Assembly (NCBI GenBank): GCA_020637675.1
Contig: JACKKD010000001.1
Coordinates: 248,001 to 312,000 of the forward strand
Direction of reading: 5' to 3'
DNA length: 64,000 nucleotides
Origin: Paracoccaceae bacterium
Lineage (GTDB): Bacteria; Pseudomonadota; Alphaproteobacteria; Rhodobacterales; Rhodobacteraceae
Positions 16,213 to 24,069 of the stretch are shown here, piece after piece (the first letter of the stretch is position 1; every line of letters begins with the position of its first letter). Both the position numbers and the translations under genes were made by a program. Below the pieces are notes generated by a model. The model searched no databases. It was not told the DNA's origin and saw only the letters and a list, made by a program, of their open reading frames with translations.

Positions 16213-17397
16213 ATGATTACGGTCGAGGAAGCGCTGGAGCGGCTTTTCGCGCTGTGTCCGCTGCTGCCGAAGGAGACAGTGGCGCTGCGCGGCGCTGCCG
16301 GTCGGGTCCTGATCCGCGACGTCGTGGCGGGGCGTGACCAGCCGCCCTTCGCCGCCTCCGCGATGGACGGATACGCAATCCGCGAGGCCGACCATGTCAC
16401 CGGCGCAAACCTTAGGGTCATCGGCGAAGCCGCTGCGGGAAAGCGATTTTCCGGCAGTTTAACACCACAATCTGCGGTCCGGATCTTCACCGGAGCGCCG
16501 GTGCCCGACGGCGCCGGCCGCGTCGTGCTGCAGGAGGACGTGACGCGCGAGGGCGACCGGATCACGCTCGGCGGGCGGTTGGAAGCGGGTCGCAACATCC
16601 GCGCCGCGGGGCAGGATTTCCGCGTCGGCGACCGCATCGGCGCGCCGCGCCGGCTGCGGCCCGCGGACCTTGCGCTCATCGCGGCGATGAACGTGCCCGA
16701 GGTCGTCGTGACGCGCCGGCCCGTGGTGGCCTTCGTCGCCACCGGCGACGAACTCGTGATGCCCGGCGAGACGCCGGGACCCGACCAGATCATCGCCTCG
16801 AACGGTTTCGCGCTGGCGGCGATGGCCGAGGCCGAGGGGGCAGAGGCCCGGGTCCTGCCGATCGCGCGCGACGACGCCGCGTCGATCCGTTTCGCGCTGG
16901 AACTTGCCGCCGACGCCGATCTCATCGTGACCATCGGCGGCGCCTCGGTCGGCGATCACGACCTCATCGCGCCAGTGACCGAGGCGATGGGGATGGAACG
17001 CGCGTTCTACAAGATCGCGATCCGCCCGGGCAAGCCGCTGATGGCCGGCAGGCTCGGCAGTTCCGCGCTGCTGGGCCTGCCTGGAAATCCAGTTTCTGCA
17101 ATCGTTTGCGGCCATGTCTTCATGTTGCCGATGCTGCGGGCGATGCAGGGCCTGGCGCGCGCCGGCGCCCCGCGCGGGCGCGCCAGGCTCATCCATCCCG
17201 TGCAGGCGAACGGCCCACGCGCGCATTACATGCGGGCCCGGCTCGGCCGGGACGACGGCGACGTGACCATCGCGCCCTTCGACCGGCAGGACAGCGCGCT
17301 GCTGTCGATCCTTTCGGAGGCGGACGCACTTCTCGTCCGGCCGGTGAACGACCACGCCCGCGACGCCGGGGCCGAGGTGGACTACATCGCGCTCTGA
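16213..17397 (+). CDS. moeA: Molybdopterin molybdenumtransferase
   Basis: Inserts molybdenum into adenylated molybdopterin. 394 residues from ATG 16213: SAMDGYAI (about 46-53), IFTGAPVPDGAD-type block, VVAFVATGDELV, ASNGFALAAMAEAEG, TIGGASVGDHDLI (MoCF-like nucleotide domain) and LLGLPGNPVSAIVCGHVF, then the C-terminal beta domain. GTG 16204 would add three residues and overlap the moaC stop, but GAGG at 16206-16209 sits well for ATG 16213. No MobA domain is fused. Confidence 0.95.
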   Translation: MITVEEALERLFALCPLLPKETVALRGAAGRVLIRDVVAGRDQPPFAASAMDGYAIREADHVTGANLRVIGEAAAGKRFSGSLTPQSAVRIFTGAPVPDGAGRVVLQEDVTREGDRITLGGRLEAGRNIRAAGQDFRVGDRIGAPRRLRPADLALIAAMNVPEVVVTRRPVVAFVATGDELVMPGETPGPDQIIASNGFALAAMAEAEGAEARVLPIARDDAASIRFALELAADADLIVTIGGASVGDHDLIAPVTEAMGMERAFYKIAIRPGKPLMAGRLGSSALLGLPGNPVSAIVCGHVFMLPMLRAMQGLARAGAPRGRARLIHPVQANGPRAHYMRARLGRDDGDVTIAPFDRQDSALLSILSEADALLVRPVNDHARDAGAEVDYIAL

Positions 17398-17418
17398 CCG
17401 CGCCGGCCGGGGAAACCG

Positions 17419-17458
17419 TTGACACAAAAGGGGAACGCGGGTAGAACCATTCCAGAAC
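17419..17458 (+). promoter_or_regulatory. lexA promoter with three GAAC half-sites (two overlapping LexA boxes)
   Basis: TTGACA (17419-17424), a 17-bp spacer, then TAGAAC (17442-17447) form a good sigma-70 promoter. GAAC occurs at 17433, 17444 and 17455, each separated by exactly 7 bp, so GAACN7GAAC, the alphaproteobacterial SOS box, is present twice in overlapping form. The first box overlaps the -10 element and the third half-site covers the start point. This fits autorepression of lexA. Confidence 0.88.
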
Positions 17459-17490
17459 GGCACGGGGTTTGGGCAAAGGAAAACAGGCAC

Positions 17491-18177
17491 ATGCTGACCC
17501 GCAAGCAGTTGGAACTTCTCGATTTCATCCAGAAGCGCGTCACGCGCGACGGGGTGCCGCCTTCCTTCGACGAGATGAAGGAGGCGCTGGATCTGCGTTC
17601 CAAGTCCGGCATTCACCGGCTCATCACGGCGCTGGAGGAACGGGGCTTCATCCGCCGCCTCGCCCACCGGGCCCGCGCGATCGAGATCGTCAAGCTGCCC
17701 GAGGCGATGGAACGACCCGGCTTCACCCCGCGTGTGATCGCGGGCGACCGGCCGGCGGCGCCGAAGGGCGCGATGCCGGTGAGCGAGGTCCATGCACTGG
17801 AACTCCCGGTCATGGGCCGGATCGCGGCCGGTGTCCCGATCGAGGCGATTTCCGAGGTCTCGCACCATGTGGCGGTGCCGGGCTCAATGCTCTCCGGGCG
17901 TGGGCAGCACTACGCACTGGAGGTGAAGGGCGATTCGATGATCGAGGCGGGGATCAACGACGGCGACATCGTCGTGATCCGCGAGCAGACCACGGCCGAC
18001 AACGGCGACATCGTGGTGGCGCTGGTCGATGGCCAGGAGGCGACGCTGAAACGCTTTCGCCGCAGGGGCGGGATGATCGCGCTCGAAGCCGCGAACCCGG
18101 CCTACGAGACGCGGGTCCTGCCGGAGGATCAGGTCAAGGTGCAGGGCCGGCTCGTCGGTCTCATCCGCAGCTACTGA
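17491..18177 (+). CDS. lexA: SOS repressor LexA
   Basis: Transcriptional repressor of the DNA-damage response that cuts itself when RecA filaments form. 228 residues: winged-helix DNA-binding domain (about 1-65, MLTRKQLELLDFIQKRV and PPSFDEMKEALDL), linker, cleavage site Ala113-Gly114 in MGRIAAGVP, and the serine/lysine dyad Ser149 (GDSM) and Lys187 (ATLKRF). ATG 17491 lies 37 bp after the probable transcription start of its own promoter. It is the last gene of the trp-moa run but has its own SOS-type promoter. It converges with comEC, their ends overlapping by 7 bp. Confidence 0.97.
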   Translation: MLTRKQLELLDFIQKRVTRDGVPPSFDEMKEALDLRSKSGIHRLITALEERGFIRRLAHRARAIEIVKLPEAMERPGFTPRVIAGDRPAAPKGAMPVSEVHALELPVMGRIAAGVPIEAISEVSHHVAVPGSMLSGRGQHYALEVKGDSMIEAGINDGDIVVIREQTTADNGDIVVALVDGQEATLKRFRRRGGMIALEAANPAYETRVLPEDQVKVQGRLVGLIRSY

Positions 18178-20240
18178 CGCAACGCGAGCCGCTGGCGCGG
18201 CGCCGGCCGGCGGTTCCACAGCCGGTCGCCGGCGGCCTCGCGCGAGGTGACGATCCGCGGGCCCGCGTAGACGGCGAGCGCCCCGGTTGCCTTCAATTGC
18301 CGCGGTCCGAAGAAGAGGCAGCCCTCGGGTGGCGCCCCGTCCCAATCGGCCGAGGTTACAACCAGCGTGCCCGTCCGGCAGGCGGCTGCCACCCGGTCGG
18401 CGGCGCCCTTTCCCGTGAGGTGGCGGAGCGTGAGGCCCGCAATCTCCGCCGTCAGGTCGCCCTTGGCGCCGCGGAAGCCGGGGCGGGCAAAGGCCGCCTC
18501 TTGCGCACCCGTGTCGCCGTCGTCCTCAAGCCAGCTCTTGGCGACAAAGCCCGCCCCCTTCGGCTTCGAGAGCGCCCTGCCCGCATCGCCCAGCACGCCC
18601 GTGAGCCCGCCGTCGCCCGAGATCAGCAGCAAGGGGCGCTCCGCCCCGGACCAGAGCAGCAGCGACAGCGCGGCGACGAGCCCCCCGCCCCCCCTGAGCC
18701 AGAGCGCGCGGCCGACAAGAAGGACAAACCCGCCCGTCGCGAAGAGCGCGAGCACACCCTCCGGCGGTGCCGGCACCGCCGACACCGACCCCTCCAGCCC
18801 GGCCACCCAGGCCCCGGCCCTGAGGATGAGATCGGCGCCGAAGCCCATCACCCAGAGCGCTACCCAGGCGAGTCCGAGGGGCGCGAGCACCGCGGCGACG
18901 ACGCCCGCGGGCATCACCAGCGTCCCCATGAGCGGCACCGCGACGAGATTGGCCAGAAGCCCGTATTCGGCCACCCGGTTGAAATGCGCGGCGGCGATCG
19001 GGGCGGTGGCGAGTCCCGCCGCCAGCGACGACATCACCAGCATCACCGCCGGCCGCAGGAGTTTCGGCAGCCGGTGCTGAAACCTCTGCCAGGGCTGGAA
19101 CGCGACGATGAGCGCGACCGTCGCCGCGAAGGACATCTGGAATCCCGGCTCGACAAGGCTTTCCGGTTCGAGGACAAGCACGATCAGCGCGGCGATGGCG
19201 ACGGAGCGGAGCGAGATCGCCCGCCGGTCCGCGAGCACCGCCACGAGCATGACCGCCGCCATGATGAAGGCACGGCGGGTGGCGACGTTGGGCCCGGCGA
19301 GCATCAGGTAGAAGGTCGCCGCGCCGAGCGCGACGAGGGCCGCGAGCTTGCGCGTGTCAAACCGCAGCGCCACCGGCGGCATCAGGGCGAGCCCGTAGCG
19401 GCAGGTGGCGAAGACGAAGCCGACCAGAAGCCCCATGTGGAGCCCGGATATGGAGATGAGATGCGAGAGGTTCGAGCGCCTCAGAACCTCGTTCGTGGCC
19501 TGGCTCACGCCCGACCGGTCGCCCGTCATCAGCGCGGCCGCGAAGGCGCCGGGCTGACCGGGGATCGCATCCTGCATCGCCCCTGAAAGCTTCATCCGGA
19601 GCCGGAAGGCGAAGAGCGCGAGCCCGCCCTCCGCCGGCTCCAGCGCAAGGACCGGCGAGCGGGTGTATCCCACGCCGCCGAGGCCGGAGAACCAGGCGAG
19701 GCGCTGGAAGTCGAAGCCCCCCGGCTCCACCGGTCCTTCGGGCGGCGAGAGGTGGCCCGAGAGCATCACCGTAAGCCCCGGCGCAAGCGGGATGAAGCCC
19801 TGCTCGCCGTGCAGCGCCACGCGGACGCGCGCCGGCGTGCGGTCGGGGGCCACATCCTCCAGCACGACCCGGTCGAGGGTCAGCCTGAGTTCGTCCGAGA
19901 ACGACCGGTCGATATCGACGATGCGCCCCTCGATCGGTCCGTAGTACCGGAACGGGAGCACCGGGGCGGCGACGAGATGGGCCCGGCCCGCGGCGAGGAC
20001 GAGGCCCGCCGCGACAAGCGCGAGGCCGAGCGCAGGGGTGCGCAGGAGTTCCGGCCCGCGCAGCCCGGCGACGAGGAGCGCCGCCAAGGCCGCCGCCGCG
20101 AGGCCGAGCATGACCGCGCCCGGCTCCTGCCGCATGGCGAAATAGGGTCCGATGCCGAACGCGAGGAACAGTGGCGCCCAGGGCAGGAGCGTCCCTCGGG
20201 CCGCGCCCAGCGCCACAAGCCCCGCCCGGATGAGCCGCAC
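18171..20240 (-). CDS. comEC: ComEC/Rec2 family DNA-uptake channel protein
   Basis: Inner-membrane channel thought to pass single-stranded DNA into the cytosol in competence and in GTA DNA uptake. 689 residues from GTG 20240 (GGAGA site 5 nt upstream). Early hydrophobic helices, a DUF4131-like OB segment (about 100-210), then the Competence domain with SHLISISGLHMGLLVGFVF, ATRRAFIMAAVML and EPGFQMSFAATVALI. The C-terminal 180 residues resemble a metallo-beta-lactamase fold in outline (LLLISGDGGLTGVLG), but I see no HxHxDH, so that domain looks non-catalytic, as in other alphaproteobacteria. An upstream ATG would run into gltX and is unlikely. Confidence 0.9.
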   Translation of the reverse strand: MRLIRAGLVALGAARGTLLPWAPLFLAFGIGPYFAMRQEPGAVMLGLAAAALAALLVAGLRGPELLRTPALGLALVAAGLVLAAGRAHLVAAPVLPFRYYGPIEGRIVDIDRSFSDELRLTLDRVVLEDVAPDRTPARVRVALHGEQGFIPLAPGLTVMLSGHLSPPEGPVEPGGFDFQRLAWFSGLGGVGYTRSPVLALEPAEGGLALFAFRLRMKLSGAMQDAIPGQPGAFAAALMTGDRSGVSQATNEVLRRSNLSHLISISGLHMGLLVGFVFATCRYGLALMPPVALRFDTRKLAALVALGAATFYLMLAGPNVATRRAFIMAAVMLVAVLADRRAISLRSVAIAALIVLVLEPESLVEPGFQMSFAATVALIVAFQPWQRFQHRLPKLLRPAVMLVMSSLAAGLATAPIAAAHFNRVAEYGLLANLVAVPLMGTLVMPAGVVAAVLAPLGLAWVALWVMGFGADLILRAGAWVAGLEGSVSAVPAPPEGVLALFATGGFVLLVGRALWLRGGGGLVAALSLLLWSGAERPLLLISGDGGLTGVLGDAGRALSKPKGAGFVAKSWLEDDGDTGAQEAAFARPGFRGAKGDLTAEIAGLTLRHLTGKGAADRVAAACRTGTLVVTSADWDGAPPEGCLFFGPRQLKATGALAVYAGPRIVTSREAAGDRLWNRRPAPRQRLALRQ

Positions 20241-20319
20241 CTTGTCTCCCTTCGGCCGATTGCCTAATGAACCCTGACCACCCTGCCCTGCCCTTGGTTT
20301 CCGAAAGGTTAACGCCCCC

Positions 20320-21732
20320 ATGCCTGCCGCCGAAAGCAAGCCCGTCGTCACACGTTTCGCGCCATCGCCCACCGGATATCTTCACATCGGCGGGGCACGG
20401 ACGGCACTTTTCAACTGGCTCTATGCGCGCGGTCGCAACGGCACCTTTCTTCTCAGGATCGAGGACACCGACCGCGACCGCTCCACGCCCGAGGCGACGG
20501 CGGCGATCCTGAAGGGGCTCGCCTGGCTCGGTCTCGACTGGGACGGCGAGGTGGTCAGCCAGTTCGACCGCCGCCACCGCCACGCCGAGGTGGCGCGCGA
20601 GATGCTGGCGCGCGGCCACGCCTACAAGTGCTTCTCGACGCAAGAAGATATCGAGGCCTTCCGCGAAGCGGCGCGCGCCGGGGGCCGCTCCACGCTCTTT
20701 CTCAGCCCCTGGCGCGACGCCGATCCCGCGACGCATCCCGACGCGCCCTATGCGATCCGCCTCAAGGCGCCGCGCGAAGGCGCGACCGTGATCGAGGACA
20801 GGGTCCAGGGCACCGTCACATTCGGCAACGACCAGCTCGACGATATGGTTTGTTTACGTTCGGATGGTACGCCGACCTACATGCTCGCCGTCGTCGTCGA
20901 TGACCATGACATGGGCGTCACCCATGTGATCCGGGGCGACGACCACCTGAACAATGCCGCGCGCCAGACCCAGGTCTATCGCGCCATGGGCTGGGCCGAA
21001 CCGGTCTGGGCGCATATCCCGCTGATCCACGGGCCGGACGGCAAGAAGCTTTCCAAGCGCCACGGCGCGGTTGGGCTCGAGGAATACCAGGCGATGGGCT
21101 ACCCGGCCGCCGGAATGCGCAACTACCTGACCCGGCTCGGCTGGGCGCATGGCGATGCCGAGTTCTTTTCCGACGCCGAAGCGAAGGCCTGGTTCGACCT
21201 CGACGGAATCGGCCGCGCGCCCGCGAGGCTCGACTTCAAGAAGCTGGAGAATCTCTGCGGCCAGCATATCGCGGCCACGCCCGATGCAGCGCTTCTGCCT
21301 GAAATTGAGGCATATCTGGAGGCCGCCGGCAAGCCGGCCCTTTCGCAGGCGCAGAAAAACGGTCTCGGGCGCGCGCTCTACTGCCTGAAGGACCGTGCGA
21401 AGACCTTTCCCGAACTGATTGAAAAAGCGCACTTCGTGCTAGGAAGACGGCCATTCGTGCCGGACGAGGCGGCGGCGAAGTCGCTCGACCCGGTATCCCG
21501 TGGTATACTGACCGAATTGACGCCGCAGCTGCAAAATGCTAGCTGGAGCCGGGAAACGCTGGAGCAGGTCGCCATGCGTGTTGCCGCCGGCCACGGGATG
21601 GGTCTCGGCAAGCTCGCAGGCCCGCTCAGGGCGGCCCTCGCCGGGCGCACGATCAGCCCGAGCGTCTTCGACATGATGCTCGTCATCGGGCGGGAGGAGA
21701 CCCTCGCCCGACTTCAGGATGCGACGGCCTGA
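20320..21732 (+). CDS. gltX: Glutamyl-tRNA synthetase
   Basis: Charges tRNA-Glu (and in many alphaproteobacteria tRNA-Gln, later amidated by GatCAB). 470 residues of class I architecture: FAPSPTGYLHIGGARTALF (HIGH motif as HIGG, about residues 11-29), RIEDTDRDRS, the editing-free acceptor region, and KKLSKRHGAV (KMSKS-type, about 243-252), then the all-helical anticodon domain. Alphaproteobacteria often hold two gltX copies; I cannot tell which this is. Divergent from comEC with 79 bp between; gltA follows after 84 bp. Confidence 0.95.
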   Translation: MPAAESKPVVTRFAPSPTGYLHIGGARTALFNWLYARGRNGTFLLRIEDTDRDRSTPEATAAILKGLAWLGLDWDGEVVSQFDRRHRHAEVAREMLARGHAYKCFSTQEDIEAFREAARAGGRSTLFLSPWRDADPATHPDAPYAIRLKAPREGATVIEDRVQGTVTFGNDQLDDMVCLRSDGTPTYMLAVVVDDHDMGVTHVIRGDDHLNNAARQTQVYRAMGWAEPVWAHIPLIHGPDGKKLSKRHGAVGLEEYQAMGYPAAGMRNYLTRLGWAHGDAEFFSDAEAKAWFDLDGIGRAPARLDFKKLENLCGQHIAATPDAALLPEIEAYLEAAGKPALSQAQKNGLGRALYCLKDRAKTFPELIEKAHFVLGRRPFVPDEAAAKSLDPVSRGILTELTPQLQNASWSRETLEQVAMRVAAGHGMGLGKLAGPLRAALAGRTISPSVFDMMLVIGREETLARLQDATA

Positions 21733-21816
21733 GCGCACCACCCCGCGCCGCGGCCTTGCGACACCGACCTTCCGGGAGGGATGGGGCCCGACCGGAGTCC
21801 ACGAAAGGGATGCGTG

Positions 21817-23112
21817 ATGGCTGAACCGAAGAAGACCGCGACCTTGAGTTTCGGAAACACGTCGATCGACCTGCCGATCCTCTCGCCGACGGTCGGCCCG
21901 GATGTCATCGACATCCGCAAGCTCTATGGCGAGGGTGACGTCTTCACCTACGACCCGGGCTTCACCTCCACCGCCGCCTGCGACAGCGCCATCACCTACA
22001 TCGACGGCGACCTGGGCGAGCTGCTGTATCGCGGCTACCCGATCGAACAGCTTGCCTACAAGTCGCACCATCTCGAGGTCTGCTTCCTCCTCCTCTACGG
22101 CGAGCTTCCGAACACCGCCCAGTTGGAGGATTTCGAGCGGCGCGTGACGCGCCACACCATGGTGCACGAACAGATCCACAACTTCTTCCGGGGCTTTCGC
22201 CGCGACAGCCACCCGATGGCGACGATGGTGGGCGTGGTGGGCGCGCTTTCGGCCTTCTACCACGACAGCCTCGACATCTCGGACCCATGGCACCGCGAGG
22301 TGGCCGCAATCCGCATGATAGCAAAGCTCCCGACGATCGCGGCGATGGCCTACAAGTATTCGATCGGCCAACCCTTCGTCTATCCGAAGAACTCGCTCGA
22401 TTACGCCTCGAACTTCCTGCACATGTGCTTCGCCGTTCCTTGCGAGGATTACGTCGTCCAGCCCGCGCTCGCCAAGGCGATGGACCGGATCATGATGCTG
22501 CATGCGGACCACGAGCAGAACGCCTCCACCTCGACGGTGCGGCTCGCCGGGTCCTCGGGCGCCAACCCCTTCGCCTGCATCGCCGCCGGCATCGCCTGCC
22601 TCTGGGGGCCCGCGCATGGCGGCGCCAACCAGGCCTGTCTCGAAATGCTGCGCGAGATCGGCACCGTGGACCGGATCCCCGAGTTCATCGCGCGCGCCAA
22701 GGACAAGAACGATCCCTTCCGCCTGATGGGCTTCGGCCACCGCGTCTACAAGAACTTCGACCCGCGCGCCAAGGTGATGAAGGAATCTGCCGACGAGGTT
22801 CTCGACCTTCTCGGCGTTCACAACAACGAGACGCTGAAGGTCGCCAAGGAGCTTGAGCGGATCGCGCTCGAGGACGATTACTTCGTCTCGAAGAAGCTCT
22901 ATCCGAACGTCGACTTCTATTCCGGCATCATCCTCGAGGCGATGGGCTTCCCGACCTCGATGTTCACGCCGATCTTCGCGGTCAGCCGCACCATCGGCTG
23001 GATCTCGCAGTGGAAGGAAATGATCGGCGACCCGACCCAGAAGATCGGCCGCCCGCGGCAGCTCTACATCGGCCAGCCGCGCCGCGACTATGTGGACGTG
23101 GGCCGCCGCTGA
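21817..23112 (+). CDS. gltA: Citrate synthase, type II
   Basis: Condenses oxaloacetate and acetyl-CoA to citrate at the entry of the TCA cycle. 431 residues, matching the hexameric NADH-sensitive type of Gram-negative bacteria. Catalytic histidines are in LHADHEQNAST and GPAHGGANQACLEML, and the aspartate in PNVDFYSGIIL; the N-terminal beta domain (ATLSFGNTSIDLPIL) and the FRLMGFGHRVYKNFDPRA block are typical. ATG 21817 begins MAEPKKTATLSF as in relatives; an earlier in-frame start at 21781 lacks a ribosome site. Confidence 0.97.
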   Translation: MAEPKKTATLSFGNTSIDLPILSPTVGPDVIDIRKLYGEGDVFTYDPGFTSTAACDSAITYIDGDLGELLYRGYPIEQLAYKSHHLEVCFLLLYGELPNTAQLEDFERRVTRHTMVHEQIHNFFRGFRRDSHPMATMVGVVGALSAFYHDSLDISDPWHREVAAIRMIAKLPTIAAMAYKYSIGQPFVYPKNSLDYASNFLHMCFAVPCEDYVVQPALAKAMDRIMMLHADHEQNASTSTVRLAGSSGANPFACIAAGIACLWGPAHGGANQACLEMLREIGTVDRIPEFIARAKDKNDPFRLMGFGHRVYKNFDPRAKVMKESADEVLDLLGVHNNETLKVAKELERIALEDDYFVSKKLYPNVDFYSGIILEAMGFPTSMFTPIFAVSRTIGWISQWKEMIGDPTQKIGRPRQLYIGQPRRDYVDVGRR

Positions 23113-23211
23113 CGAAGGGCGGGGCCGGCAGCGGGCTAAGTCGTTGCTTGCGGTGTCTTGCCGGCCGGATCGTGCGATGCCCGGCGGCACGAACGGTTTG
23201 GGGGGAGTGCC

Positions 23212-23889
23212 TTGAAAGAACGTTGCAGCAGGAAATCCCCGGCCGGTGGCCGGGTCGCGGTCGTGGCGGTCGCCGTCTTCGCCCTCGGCCTTGGTCTCCG
23301 CCCGGCCCCGGTCGCGGCGGCGCCATCGGGGCTCCGGCCCTATGCCGGCATCACGCTGGGCTACGGCGCGGCCGGCGACGACCGGGTCGGCCTCAACCCG
23401 CCCGGCCTGACGATCGGCACGCTTGACAACTCCGGGCCGGTCGCGGGCGCGATGGCCGGCCTCGGCGGCCAGGTGCGCGGCCTCGACTACGGTTTCGAGG
23501 TCGAGGGCCTCTTCGCCGATGTCGCCGACGCGACGGCCTCGGGCGGGATCGCGGCGCGAAGCCGGATGACCGGGAGCCTCGCCCTGCGGGCCCGGCTCGG
23601 CATCCCTCTGGGTGACGCCACGATTTTCGCCACCGCCGGTCCGACGCTCGGCCGGTTCGACTATGCGGTCTCGGGCGGCGGCATCGCCATCGACGAGAGC
23701 TTCACCCGGCTCGGCTACTCGCTCGGTCTCGGCTGGGAGCGGCCGCTCTCCGAACGGCTGTCGCTCCGCGGCGACTACATCTACTCCAACTTCGGCACCG
23801 AGGTCCTGACCGACTCCGTGTCGGGCGCCGCGACACGGGCGACGCCGGTCAACCACCGGCTGAGCCTGACCCTCCTCGCCCGCTTCTGA
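23212..23889 (+). CDS. Outer-membrane beta-barrel protein (OmpA/OmpW-like small porin family)
   Basis: 225 residues from TTG 23212, which has GGGGGAG a few bases upstream. A signal peptide (RVAVVAVAVFALGLGL, cleavage near APVAAAPSG) is followed by about eight alternating beta strands: LRPYAGITLGYG, GFEVEGLFADV, LALRARLGIPLGDATIFATAG, YSLGLGWERPL, LRGDYIYSNFG and LSLTLLARF. The C-terminal phenylalanine is the BAM recognition signal for outer-membrane barrels. Related small barrels have varied or unknown roles, so no precise function is given. Confidence 0.85.
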   Translation: MKERCSRKSPAGGRVAVVAVAVFALGLGLRPAPVAAAPSGLRPYAGITLGYGAAGDDRVGLNPPGLTIGTLDNSGPVAGAMAGLGGQVRGLDYGFEVEGLFADVADATASGGIAARSRMTGSLALRARLGIPLGDATIFATAGPTLGRFDYAVSGGGIAIDESFTRLGYSLGLGWERPLSERLSLRGDYIYSNFGTEVLTDSVSGAATRATPVNHRLSLTLLARF

Positions 23890-24069
23890 TACGCCACTGC
23901 CGCTCGCGTCGGTCGCAGCGGCCCCCTCCGGCTGGACCGGCGGACAGGGACGCGACGCGCAGGGAAAGAACGTGCAGCAGTCGCGCGGCATCGTCCCGGG
24001 CACCGCGCGGAAGGCCCGGCCGTGGCCGAGGAAGCGGCAGGCGCCCGCGCACAGGACCTCCTCGGCGGC

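Noticed and set aside
21439..24003. Very long minus-strand open frame antisense to gltX/gltA/omp
   Set aside because: High GC leaves stop-free frames opposite genes; the plus-strand products are clear families.
23890..24069. Cysteine-rich frame on the minus strand after the EF-G-like stop (CAGACRFLGHG, DCCTFFPC)
   Set aside because: Good third-position bias, but no start codon with a ribosome site and no stop before it runs antisense through the outer-membrane protein gene and gltA.
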